From: FEN-1297 sp046705645
Lineage (GTDB): Bacteria > Bacteroidota > Ignavibacteria > Ignavibacteriales > Ignavibacteriaceae
Reading direction: 5' to 3'
NCBI GenBank assembly: GCA_046705645.1
Contig: JBJKQE010000063.1
Span: forward strand, 1-64,000
DNA length: 64,000 bases
In this document: piece after piece, positions 26,504-35,472 of the stretch
Position numbering within the stretch: the first letter of the stretch is position 1
Layout: each line of letters opens with the position of its first letter
Position numbers and translations under genes: made by a program
The notes under the pieces: model-generated
What the model saw: only the letters and a program-made list of their open reading frames with translations
Told to the model about the DNA's origin: nothing
The model's database searches: none

Positions 26504-26663
26504 ATATATTTAAAACACATTCCTATTTTTTAAATTTAATTCGCAGCTCGGTTCACATTAAATAAAATTTTCTATTATCCGTCTGTGAAGATTCTGGATC
26601 TTATGTTCTTTTAATGATTCTGAAATAACTATTTCAAGTAAGATTCATTAAAACAAAAAAGTT

Positions 26664-26712
26664 AATGTTTATTGATATGGGTAATACAAATATAAAAGTC
26701 GGTTTATCTTAA
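26664..26712 (+). pseudogene. Possible relic of a type III pantothenate kinase (coaX) start
   Basis: A 15-codon frame reads MFIDMGNTNIKVGLS and then stops. It matches the phosphate-1 motif at the N-terminus of CoaX (ID.GNTN...G). Nothing further downstream is recognisable before the next gene at 26788. Being so short it could be chance, but the match is exact over the diagnostic DxGNTN core, and it sits among other decayed genes. Confidence 0.35.
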
Positions 26713-26787
26713 GCAGATATTATATTAAAGATTTTTTACTTATATAATAATTTTTATATTTGTCGTAATATTTGAGCGGGGATTATT

Positions 26788-27863
26788 ATGAACATAAAAA
26801 AAATTTATTTCATTCTATTATTTATTTCTATTTTAATTCAAATACTTGGTGTTACTATGGCGCAATCAACCAGACCTATTCGTGATAACGTTGGATTTTG
26901 CTGGCAGCCGGATGAAATGAATACATTGATGAAATACCTTTCATCCCATGCCGGTAAGACAGCTGACTTCCCTTCTGCAAATCTTGTTGCAGCAATTTCA
27001 CCTCATGATGATTATCTTTATGCAGGAAGCGTTTATTATCCGCTTTACAAATTAATTAAGACAAAAGAAGTTGTAATATTCGGAGTTACGCACGGAACTG
27101 TTAGAAAAGCAATGAATGATCCAAAGAATGTTCTGATCTTTGATGATTACAAACATTGGCATGGGCCTTATGGTAATTCGGTATCTCACCGCTAAGAGAA
27201 ATAATAAAAAGCAGATTAAATAAAAACGATTTCATGGTCAGCGATAAAGCACAGGATATAGAACATTCGATCGAGGCACTAGTTCCCTTTCTTCAATATT
27301 ACAATAGAGATATAAAAATAACTCCGATAATGGTTACTCAAATGCCGTATGAAAAAATGGAACAAGTAAGTGAAGAGTTATCAAAAATAATTTCAGATTA
27401 TATAAAGCAAAATAATTTAAAACTAGGAAAAGATATTTTCTTTTTAATTTCAACCGATGCTGATCATTACGGCAGAGACTTTGATAATATTCCATACGGC
27501 GAAGATAAAAAAGCTCATGAAGAAGCTACCGCAAATGATAAAAGAATTGCCAAAGAATCTTTCAATGGAGTCTTAAATAATGATAAGATTAAAAATCTTA
27601 CTAAGGAACTCTGGGGTATGCCTGCAGACAATCCTCCAAGCCCGGTTTGGTGCGGAAAATTCTCTGTCCCGTTCGGACTAATGACAACATCGAATATTAT
27701 CAAAGAAGCAAGTAATAAAAACTTGACCGGAGAATTATTTAAATATTCTGACACTTATACTGAAGGAGTTATTCCTATTAAACATACAAACCTGGGAGCG
27801 ACAGCACCATTCTCATTAAAACATTGGTGCGGATGGCTTTCGGCAGGTTTTTATCTGAAATAA
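26788..27863 (+). pseudogene. Exported Memo-like (AmmeMemoRadiSam B) protein gene with a frameshift
   Basis: Two frames belong to one gene. The first (26788-27195) starts with a signal peptide (MNIKKIYFILLFISILIQIL) and runs through VAAISPHDDYLYAGSVYYP and VVIFGVTHGT to HWHGPYGN. The second can be read from about 27180 as GISPLREIIKSRLNKNDFMV and continues with DIEHSIEALVPFLQYYN, LISTDADHYGRDFDN and AWPF-like C-terminal blocks to 27863. A one-base loss near 27172-27185 explains the break. Memo family proteins have a dioxygenase-like fold with conserved His residues (H in SPHDD, THG and DADH here) but no agreed enzymatic role. The intact product would be about 358 residues and exported, unlike most family members. 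Confidence 0.8.
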
Positions 27864-27960
27864 AATTTCGTTTATAGCATTAATTTAAAATAAAAATTTA
27901 CAACCATTTTTTAGATATTTCCCGATCACTTTATTATTATTTTAAATCGACTATTTATCT

Positions 27961-29280
27961 ATGACTCAATTAAAAAAGGAACTTTCCCGTTTCGATCTTA
28001 CTATGATTGCGATCGGATCAATGGTAGGTTCCGGAATTTTTTTAACTCCATCTTTAATTGCAAAAGCAATTCCATCGCCTTCCTTAATTATTTTTGTCTG
28101 GTTAGTAGGAGGTTTAGTAGCTTTATGCGGCGCTTTAACTTTTGCTGAACTCGGTTCATTAATACCTGAGGCAGGAGGAGTTTATGTTTTCCTTTCCAAA
28201 GGATACAGCGACCTTGCAGGATTTCTTTACGGCTGGGCTTATTATTTAGTGGTAAACACAGGCGGTATTGCCGCATTAAGCGTTGCCTTTGCGACCTATC
28301 TGGGATTCTTTGTCCATTTAAATCCTGTTGGAATTAAAATAGTGGCAGTTACCGGAATTTTTATTTTAACTGTCATTAATGTTTATGGTGTGAAAATTGG
28401 TGGAATATTCAGCGATCTTTTTACATTGTTAAAATTGATCGGAATATTTGGAGTTATAGTAATAGGATTTTTATTAGGCAGCAGCCACATTACAAACTTT
28501 TCTGTTTCATTATTTAATCATAATACAAGCTGGGGAGGAATAGCGGTTGCGATGGTCGGAGTTTTGTGGTCATACGGCGGATGGCAGCATGCGACTTATA
28601 CAGCAGGAGAAGCAAAAAATGCAAAACGTGATGTTCCGATTGCTATGATTATTGCCGCTTTAGCAGTTACATTTATTTATATCTCGATAAATATTGCTTA
28701 CATGTATCTGCTCACCCCTTTGCAAATTGCCTCATCTTCTGGTGTTGCCGCTGATGCAGTAAAATCAGTGGTTGGTAATTTAGGTGGCGGACTAATCGCT
28801 CTTGCAATTTTTATTTCAACTTTCGGAACTGCAGGGATTTACACATTAACTGCGCCGCGAATTTATTTTGCTATGGCGAACGATGGAATATTTTTTAAGA
28901 AAGTTAGTAAGATTCATCCAAAATATAACACTCCTTATTTTGCTATAATTATTCAATCTACATGGGCAGTTCTCTTGGTTCTATTCTGGGGAACATTTGA
29001 AAATTTAATTTCCTACGTTGTTTTCACTGATTGGATCTTCTTTGCCTTGGCCGCATCAACTGTTTTTATTTTTAGAAGAAAATTGCCAAACGCTCAACGT
29101 GAATATAAAACACTTGGTTACCCGATAACGCCATTATTCTTTATTTCAGTTGCAGTGTGGTTTGTTATAAATACTCTTATAGAAAGGCCGGAGCAGGCAA
29201 TTGCCGGAATTATTATGCTGGCCTTAGGTTTGCCAGTTTATTACTATTGGAAGAGAAAGACTGCTGTAAAAAATATATAA
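27961..29280 (+). CDS. APC-superfamily amino acid permease
   Basis: 439 residues with about 12 membrane helices. Opens LSRFDLTMIAIGSMVGSGIFLTP, whose GSMVGSGIF is the unwound helix-1 substrate site of APC transporters. Also FAELGSLIPEAGGVYVFL, MVGVLWSYGGWQHATYTAGEAKN (LAT-like helix 6 region) and STFGTAGIYTLTAPRIYFAMANDG. It resembles LAT/SteT-type exchangers and general amino acid permeases. Substrate cannot be assigned. Located in the inner membrane. It is intact although the genes on both sides are decayed, and is followed by a REP palindrome 25 bases after its stop. Confidence 0.92.
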   Translation: MTQLKKELSRFDLTMIAIGSMVGSGIFLTPSLIAKAIPSPSLIIFVWLVGGLVALCGALTFAELGSLIPEAGGVYVFLSKGYSDLAGFLYGWAYYLVVNTGGIAALSVAFATYLGFFVHLNPVGIKIVAVTGIFILTVINVYGVKIGGIFSDLFTLLKLIGIFGVIVIGFLLGSSHITNFSVSLFNHNTSWGGIAVAMVGVLWSYGGWQHATYTAGEAKNAKRDVPIAMIIAALAVTFIYISINIAYMYLLTPLQIASSSGVAADAVKSVVGNLGGGLIALAIFISTFGTAGIYTLTAPRIYFAMANDGIFFKKVSKIHPKYNTPYFAIIIQSTWAVLLVLFWGTFENLISYVVFTDWIFFALAASTVFIFRRKLPNAQREYKTLGYPITPLFFISVAVWFVINTLIERPEQAIAGIIMLALGLPVYYYWKRKTAVKNI

Positions 29281-29305
29281 TTGATTATATTTTATACTAT
29301 AACAT

Positions 29306-29343
29306 ATCTTGTAGGGACAACTCGCGAGTTGTCCCTACAAGAT
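29306..29343. repeat. Perfect 38-base REP-like palindrome
   Basis: A perfect palindrome: half ATCTTGTAGGGACAACTCG (29306-29324) followed directly by its reverse complement (29325-29343), with CGCG at the centre. It sits between the permease and a REP-associated tyrosine transposase gene that starts 62 bases further on. A related 26-base palindrome is inside that transposase gene. It may double as a terminator for the permease gene. Confidence 0.85.
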
Positions 29344-29404
29344 GAATAAATATTGAATTTCCGTTTATTATATATTTATTAATCAAGAATTGGGGAAATA
29401 ATTA

Positions 29405-29926
29405 ATGATACACAGAAAACCCAATAGGTTAAAAGATTATGATTATTCAAATGCAAAATGGTATTATGTAACAATTTGTACGAATGATCATAAAAATTAT
29501 TTTGGTGAAATCATTAATGATAAAATGAATTTGAATGATGTCGGTAAGATTGTCGAGATATCATGGAAGTGGCTTTCTAAACAATATAATTATTGTCAAC
29601 TAGATGAATATGTAATTATGCCTAATCATTTCCATGGAATAATTATTATTGACCCTGTTTGTCCAACCAATGTAGTGATAAATCGCGACTTGTCACTATC
29701 GCAACAAAAGCCAAAAATAAATCCTTTATCTGAATTAATCGGTGCATTTAAAACAAAATCTTTAAAGGAAATTCATTTAAATGGGGATTCAAAATTTAAG
29801 TGGCAGCGGTCATTTTATAACAGGATAATTCGAAACGAAAAAGAATTGTTTAATAGCAGATAATACATAAAACAAAATCCATTAAAATGTAATTTTGAAA
29901 AAAGCATTAATAATTTAGATATTTGA
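29405..29926 (+). pseudogene. REP-associated tyrosine transposase (RAYT), truncated by nonsense codon
   Basis: Y1/IS200-like transposase. Marks: HRKPNRLKDYDYSNAKWYYVTICT, the HUH motif in YVIMPNHFHGIIII, and WQRSFYNRIIRNEKEL near the end with the catalytic Tyr candidate in SFYNRII. The open frame stops at a TAA (29861-29863), but the same frame goes on with YIKQNPLKCNFEKSI to a second stop at 29924-29926. In relatives this place reads R-x-YI..NP(L/K)KW, so TAA most likely replaces GAA (Glu). The protein is thus missing about 20 C-terminal residues. RAYTs cut single-stranded REP palindromes; one lies just upstream and another is embedded in this gene. Confidence 0.85.
29673..29698. repeat. REP-like palindrome inside the RAYT coding sequence
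   Basis: TAGTGATAAATCG followed by CGACTTGTCACTA (29673-29698) is an imperfect palindrome centred on CGCG. Aligned with the perfect palindrome at 29306-29343 it differs at only 5 of 26 positions. It encodes the variable insert VVINRDLSLSQQ, located between the HUH motif and the C-terminal domain. Confidence 0.75.
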
Positions 29927-29953
29927 GAGAGTGTAAAAAGAATACCTGTTAAA

Positions 29954-30942
29954 ATGAACGAAATAGTTATATATAAAACGCCGGACAATGAAACTAAAGT
30001 AGAAGTTCGATTTGAAGAAGAAACGGTTTGGTTGAATCAGAACCAAATCGTTAGTTTATTTCATTCAAGCAAAGCAACAATAAGCGAACATATTAAAAAT
30101 ATATACTCAGTAAAGGAATTAGATAAAGGATCAACTGTTCGGAAATACCGAACAGTTCAAAAGGAAGGGAACAGGAATGTCACAAGAGAGAGATTATATT
30201 ATAATCTCGATATTATAATTTCAATTGGATACAGAGTAAATACAAAACGAGGAATCTTATTTCGCCAGTGGGCAACTCAAAAGCTGAAAGATTATCTTGT
30301 CCAGGGTTACGCAATAAATCAAAAGCGTTTGGAAGAAAGAGAACTGGAATTAAAATATTTGAAGTCGGGCATTTCAATAATTAAAAGAACGATCGAGAAC
30401 CAATCAATAAATTTTGATGATGCAAAAAAACTGACTTCACTCTTGGAAGATTTTTCATCCGGACTATCTTTACTTGACGATTATGACCATGGAAAACTTG
30501 ATGTTAAAGGTAAGAGCAGGAAAAAGACGATAATTATAAAATCTCATGAATACAAAAAGCTAATTGAAGCAATGAGAAAGGAATTTAAGTCAAAACTATT
30601 TGGAAAAGAAAAAGACCGAAGTTTTGAAAGCTCGATTTCTCAAATTTATCAAAGCTTTAACGGTAAAGAGCTATATTCTTCAATTGATGAAAAAGCGCTA
30701 TGCTGCTTTACCTAATTGTGAAAAATCATTCTTTTATAGATGGCAATAAACGTATTGCTGCTGCATGTTTTTTATATTTCCTTGAAAGGAATAAGATTTT
30801 ATACAAATCAAAAGGATCACCGATAATAAGCAACGATGCAGTGGCTTCAATTACATTACTGATTGCAGAAAGTAAGCCTGAAGAAATGCAAACCGTTAAG
30901 AATGTCATTATAAGTATATTAAATAGAAACGCTGAAGGATAA
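29954..30942 (+). pseudogene. RhuM-Fic (Doc-type) protein gene with a one-base frameshift
   Basis: The first frame (29954-30715) encodes a RhuM-type domain: IVIYKTPDNETKVEVRFEEETVWLNQNQIVSLF, SVRKYRTVQKEG-like block and DIIISIGYRVNTKRGILFRQWA. It runs into FNGKELYSSIDEKA and then breaks. The second frame (30700-30942) continues MLLYLIVKNHSFIDGNKRIAAA, the Fic/Doc motif HxFx-D-GNKR, and SDNAL-like ISNDAVASITLLIAES. Restoring a G (GCGCT to GCGGCT near 30696) joins them into about 330 residues, the family's normal length. Fic/Doc proteins transfer AMP or phosphate to targets; RhuM-Fic genes are typical of accessory DNA. It lies 27 bases after the RAYT remnant. Confidence 0.85.
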
Positions 30943-30963
30943 ATTTAAAAACGAAAAAGATAG

Positions 30964-33900
30964 ATGTCAGAATTTAAAACTGCCGGAAGGCAAGCCGGAA
31001 GAAATACAAAACAAGTAATCGGGGCATGTTTAGGAGCTTCTTCTATTTCTTTTGTAAGAATTACAAAAGATAATTCTCTAATAACCATTAACAATGTATT
31101 AACACTTCCGCATAACGGAGATCCTAAAAAAGTATTCAAAGAAAAATTAATTGAATTTACTAACGGAAACATTCCCATCGTAGTAACCGGCAGAAAATTT
31201 AGAAACCTGGTAAGATTCACAAACATCCCGGAACCTGAAGCAACAGAATATGCTTTTACATTTCTTAATAAAAATAAAGAACCTTATTCCGCAATAGCAT
31301 CGCTCGGTGGAGAGACTTTTATGGTTTACACATTGGATGATGAAGGAAAAATTTCCAATGTTATTACTCGCAACCAGTGTGCTTCCGGTACCGGTGAATT
31401 CTTCCTTCAGCAGATTAAGAGAATGAATTTAGGATTGGATGAAGTAATCGATATTGCTAAAGATGCAGAACCGTTTAAAGTATCCGGCAGGTGCTCTGTA
31501 TTCTGTAAATCGGACTGCACACACGCATTAAACAAAGGAATAAAAAAATCAGAAGTTACAGCCGGACTCTCTCAAATGATGGCGGAAAAGGTTGAGGATC
31601 TTCTTAAAAAAGTTAAGCCTGGAAAAGTTTTAGTTGTAGGCGGAGTAACTAAAAATTCAGTTGTCATTGAATTTCTAAAAAAACAGGTTCCGGAAATTGT
31701 TATTCCTAATGAAGCTTCTTATTTTGAAGCTTTAGGAGCGGCACTTTACGGACTTGAACATGAAGTAAATATTATTGAAGATCATGAAGATATTTTTATT
31801 CCAAGAAAAAGCTCTTTTGTTTTTCATCAGCCGCTGGGAAAGTATAAAGATAAAGTTCACTTCAAATCAATGGAGAAAGGAAAAGCAAAAGACGGTGACA
31901 TCTGCATTCTGGGACTTGACGTCGGCTCAACAACTACAAAAGCAGTAATAATTAGAAAATCCGATAATAAAATTCTCGGTTCGGTTTATCTTTATACACA
32001 TGGCAACCCGGTTGAAGCTTCAAGAAAATGTTATTCGGAATTAATCCGGCAGATTCCCGAGAAAATAAATATAATAGGAATCGGCACGACCGGTTCAGGA
32101 CGACAAATAGCAGGACTTCATGCTTTAACTGAAGGAGTAATAAATGAAATCGTAGCTCACGCGACTGCTGCAGTTTATTTTGATCAGGAAGTTGATACAA
32201 TTTTTGAAATAGGCGGACAGGATGCAAAGTATACTTACATAGTAAATAAAATTCCTGCAGACTATGCAATGAATGAAGCCTGTTCAGCAGGAACCGGATC
32301 TTTTATTGAAGAATCTGCTTACGAATCTCTCGGGATAAAAGTCACGGAGATAGAGCCAATCGCAATGAAAGGTGAATTGCCGCCAAACTTCAGTGATCAA
32401 TGTGCGGCTTTTATAAGCTCAGATATAAAAACAGCGCTGCAGGAAAATATTATTAAAGAAGATATAGTCGCCGGGCTGGTTTATTCAATTTGCATGAATT
32501 ATGTGAATCGTGTTAAAGGCAACCGTCCCATAGGTAAAAAAATATTTATGCAGGGCGGAGTATGTTATAATAAGGCAATTCCTATTGCAATGGCTGCGCT
32601 GACTAATAAAGAAATTATTGTTCCTCCTGAACCTGGCTTAATGGGTGCGTTTGGAGTTGCATTTGAGATAAAAGAAAAAATTGATTTGGGCTTAATGAAA
32701 TCCGGAAAATTCTCTTTAAAAGAATTAGCAGAAAGAGAAGTAAGTTTTAGGAAGCCTTTTATTTGTGCCGGAGGAATTGAAAAGTGCGATCTTGCTTGTC
32801 CGATAAATCTAATTACAGTTCAGGGTAAAACTTATCCCTTCGGCGGGGCTTGTAATAAATATTATAATCTATTCAATAAGACCAAAGTTGATGTTGATAA
32901 ATATGATTATATACAAAAACGTCATGACCTTACATTCGAAAAATTTTGCCTACCCCCCGCCCTACTTCCAAAAGAAGAGGGAGAAAACCTCACAACAACA
33001 ATAGGAATAAATCAATCTTTTCATACTCATACAATTTATCCGCTTTATTATAATTTTTTTACTAAGCTTGGATTTAAAGTAATCCTTTCGGATAAAGTTG
33101 ATGAGCAGGGACTTGAAAGAGAAAATACTTCTTTCTGCTATCCGGCTCAATTATCCTTAGGATTATTTGCAGATTTAATTAAGAAAAATCCGGACTATTA
33201 TTTCATTCCCGAAATCTTTGAAATGTATGTAAATGATTCCAGTCATCACAGGCTTGATTTTAACAGCACATGTGTATTTGTAAGCGGAGAACCTTTTTAC
33301 TTAAAACAGGCATTTAAGGATCTCGTCCCGGAAGAGAAATTAATTACTCCATATTTTAATTTTGCGAACGGCTATGATAAAGAAGAACAGAAATTTATTG
33401 AAGTCGGAAGACAATTGGGCATAAATGATGAAGAGAAAATAAAAGAAGCTTTTCATTTTGCACTTAAGATACAAGATGATTACACAAATGAACTTTTTGA
33501 AATGGGAAGACAGTTTACTGAGTTTTTGAAACAGCATCCGCAAGAAATGGCAATTGTTCTTGTTGGTAGACCATACAATTCATTTACCGAATTCGCTAAT
33601 AAAGGGATACCTAAAAAATTTGCTTCGCGCGGAGTGTACGTTGTCCCTTACGATATGTTCGATTACAGGAATGAAATTATTGATGACAATCAGTACTGGG
33701 AAGGCGGAAAGAAAATATTAAAAATTGCAAGGATTATAAAAAATAATCCGCAGTTTTTTGCAACGTATATTTCAAATTTTTCTTGCGGACCGGATTCATT
33801 TTTATTGACGACATTTCGTTCAATTATGGGAACCAAACCTTCTTTAACTTTGGAACTGGACGGTCATACTGCCGACGCCGGAATAAATACAAGGATTGAC

Positions 33901-35346
33901 GCCGCTCTAGATATAATTAAAAATTACAGAAAGATTCAAAATAAAATAAGCGATCCGGATTACAGCGATTTTGTTCCTGCAAGAATTGAGTTCGGTTCCG
34001 ATCAGGGATACTTTATTACTTCTGAAGGAGAAAGAATTCCTTTATCGGATCCAAAAGTCGATATATTAATCCCTTCCATGGGAGATCTTGCAGCACCAAT
34101 GTTTGCCGCCGGCTTAAGAAGCCAGGGATTTAATGCTATTGCAATGCCGGAAGGAAATCCGGAAATTCTAAAATTAGGAAGATCGGTATCAACCGGGAAA
34201 GAATGCCTTCCGCTGCTCATGTGTGTTGGTTCTTTGCTAGATTATTTAGAAAATAAATGGGACGGGAGACAGTATGTTGCCTTCTTTCTTGTCTACGGCG
34301 CCGGAAACTGCAGACTTGGACAGTATCCTGTTTTTATGCGTGAGTTTATTAAAAGAAAAAAATTAAGAAATGTTACAACCTTAACTTTAATGAATGAAGA
34401 CGGCTTTGCAGGTTTAGGACCTAATTTTGCTCTGCGAGGAATACAGACCTTGTTTGTAAGTGATGTTCTCGACGATATCCGCTCCGGAATTATGGCTCAT
34501 GCTTCAAACCCTGATGAGGGATTAAAAACATTTTATAAAGGCTATGATGAATTAAACAAAGTTTTTGAGAAAGAACCTGATAATATTTATAAAGCATTAA
34601 AAAAGTTTTCGGAATTAATAAAAGAAAAAGTAACTGCCAAAGTCCCTATTCATCAAGCTAAATATATAGCTATGTGCGGTGAGATTTATGTAAGACGAGA
34701 TCACTTTTCACATAAATGGCTGAATAAACATTTCGCTAAGAAAGGGTTTATTCTTAAAGATTCTTATGTATCGGAGTGGATTTATTATGTCGATTATCTT
34801 TTAAAACAAAAGCTGTTGGAACCTGATACCGCTTTGAAACAAAAACTTGAAAGATGGATTAGAGTAATTTACATGAGGATTGCAGAATACAGAATTAAAA
34901 AGATATTATCGAAAACCGGCTATTATAAATTTTCATTAACAAAAGTGGAAGCTTTGCTGAAGAGAAGCAAGCACATTATACCAATGGAATATAAAGGCGA
35001 ACCTGGACTAACATTAGGCGTAGCACTTCACGAAAGCTTGGATAAATATTGCGGAGTAATTAATCTTGGACCATTCGGATGTATGCCTACAAGATTTACC
35101 GAAGCACTAGCGGCTTCGGAAATGAAAGTCGAGAATAAAATTTTTGCCGAAAGAATTATTAACAAGAATTATAAACTACCTGAACTCTTCAACGGCAAAA
35201 CGAATATTCCTTTTTTAACTATTGAAACTGATGGGAATGTTTATCCACAGGTAATTGAAGCAAGGCTTGAAACATTTGCATTACAGGCTGAACGAACTGC
35301 CGGCTTAATGAAAAAAGCAAAGTTAAACGGATATGGGAAATTATAA
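30964..35346 (+). CDS. Large acyl-CoA dehydratase activase-like protein (double BcrAD/BadFG domain, DUF2229, HgdB-like)
   Basis: 1460 residues. Two ATPase domains of the BadF/BadG/BcrA/BcrD type are present in tandem. The first has TRNQCASGTGEFF, VSGRCSVFCKSDCTHAL and VLVVGGVTKN; the second has ILGLDVGSTTTKAVII, EIGGQDAKYTYIV, NEACSAGTGSFIEE, FSDQCAAFISSDIK and FMQGGVCYN. The cysteines match those holding the bridging [4Fe-4S] cluster in 2-hydroxyacyl-CoA dehydratase activators. A DUF2229 region follows (YPFGGACNKYYNL), then HgdB-like segments (GNCRLGQYPVF). Activators inject a high-energy electron at ATP cost. Proteins of this fused length occur widely in anaerobes but their substrate is unknown. 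No separate dehydratase subunit genes are adjacent. Confidence 0.9.
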   Translation: MSEFKTAGRQAGRNTKQVIGACLGASSISFVRITKDNSLITINNVLTLPHNGDPKKVFKEKLIEFTNGNIPIVVTGRKFRNLVRFTNIPEPEATEYAFTFLNKNKEPYSAIASLGGETFMVYTLDDEGKISNVITRNQCASGTGEFFLQQIKRMNLGLDEVIDIAKDAEPFKVSGRCSVFCKSDCTHALNKGIKKSEVTAGLSQMMAEKVEDLLKKVKPGKVLVVGGVTKNSVVIEFLKKQVPEIVIPNEASYFEALGAALYGLEHEVNIIEDHEDIFIPRKSSFVFHQPLGKYKDKVHFKSMEKGKAKDGDICILGLDVGSTTTKAVIIRKSDNKILGSVYLYTHGNPVEASRKCYSELIRQIPEKINIIGIGTTGSGRQIAGLHALTEGVINEIVAHATAAVYFDQEVDTIFEIGGQDAKYTYIVNKIPADYAMNEACSAGTGSFIEESAYESLGIKVTEIEPIAMKGELPPNFSDQCAAFISSDIKTALQENIIKEDIVAGLVYSICMNYVNRVKGNRPIGKKIFMQGGVCYNKAIPIAMAALTNKEIIVPPEPGLMGAFGVAFEIKEKIDLGLMKSGKFSLKELAEREVSFRKPFICAGGIEKCDLACPINLITVQGKTYPFGGACNKYYNLFNKTKVDVDKYDYIQKRHDLTFEKFCLPPALLPKEEGENLTTTIGINQSFHTHTIYPLYYNFFTKLGFKVILSDKVDEQGLERENTSFCYPAQLSLGLFADLIKKNPDYYFIPEIFEMYVNDSSHHRLDFNSTCVFVSGEPFYLKQAFKDLVPEEKLITPYFNFANGYDKEEQKFIEVGRQLGINDEEKIKEAFHFALKIQDDYTNELFEMGRQFTEFLKQHPQEMAIVLVGRPYNSFTEFANKGIPKKFASRGVYVVPYDMFDYRNEIIDDNQYWEGGKKILKIARIIKNNPQFFATYISNFSCGPDSFLLTTFRSIMGTKPSLTLELDGHTADAGINTRIDAALDIIKNYRKIQNKISDPDYSDFVPARIEFGSDQGYFITSEGERIPLSDPKVDILIPSMGDLAAPMFAAGLRSQGFNAIAMPEGNPEILKLGRSVSTGKECLPLLMCVGSLLDYLENKWDGRQYVAFFLVYGAGNCRLGQYPVFMREFIKRKKLRNVTTLTLMNEDGFAGLGPNFALRGIQTLFVSDVLDDIRSGIMAHASNPDEGLKTFYKGYDELNKVFEKEPDNIYKALKKFSELIKEKVTAKVPIHQAKYIAMCGEIYVRRDHFSHKWLNKHFAKKGFILKDSYVSEWIYYVDYLLKQKLLEPDTALKQKLERWIRVIYMRIAEYRIKKILSKTGYYKFSLTKVEALLKRSKHIIPMEYKGEPGLTLGVALHESLDKYCGVINLGPFGCMPTRFTEALAASEMKVENKIFAERIINKNYKLPELFNGKTNIPFLTIETDGNVYPQVIEARLETFALQAERTAGLMKKAKLNGYGKL

Positions 35347-35472
35347 GAGAGGATATTTATATATTATAAAAATAAACCTAGAATAAATAAATTTCGTTAT
35401 TGTAAGATAGAACCTATTATATCCGGATTAAAATAACAGAAAACTGGTGTTTAAATTTAATTAAGCTTAATT

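Noticed and set aside
30945..31226. Frame on the minus strand opposite the activase gene
   Set aside because: It is antisense to a clearly conserved coding region and is a shadow frame.
2076..35425. Shared sequence TATATCCGGATTAAA at about 2080 and 35412
   Set aside because: Fifteen bases in AT-rich DNA can recur by chance, and the two sites have no common context.
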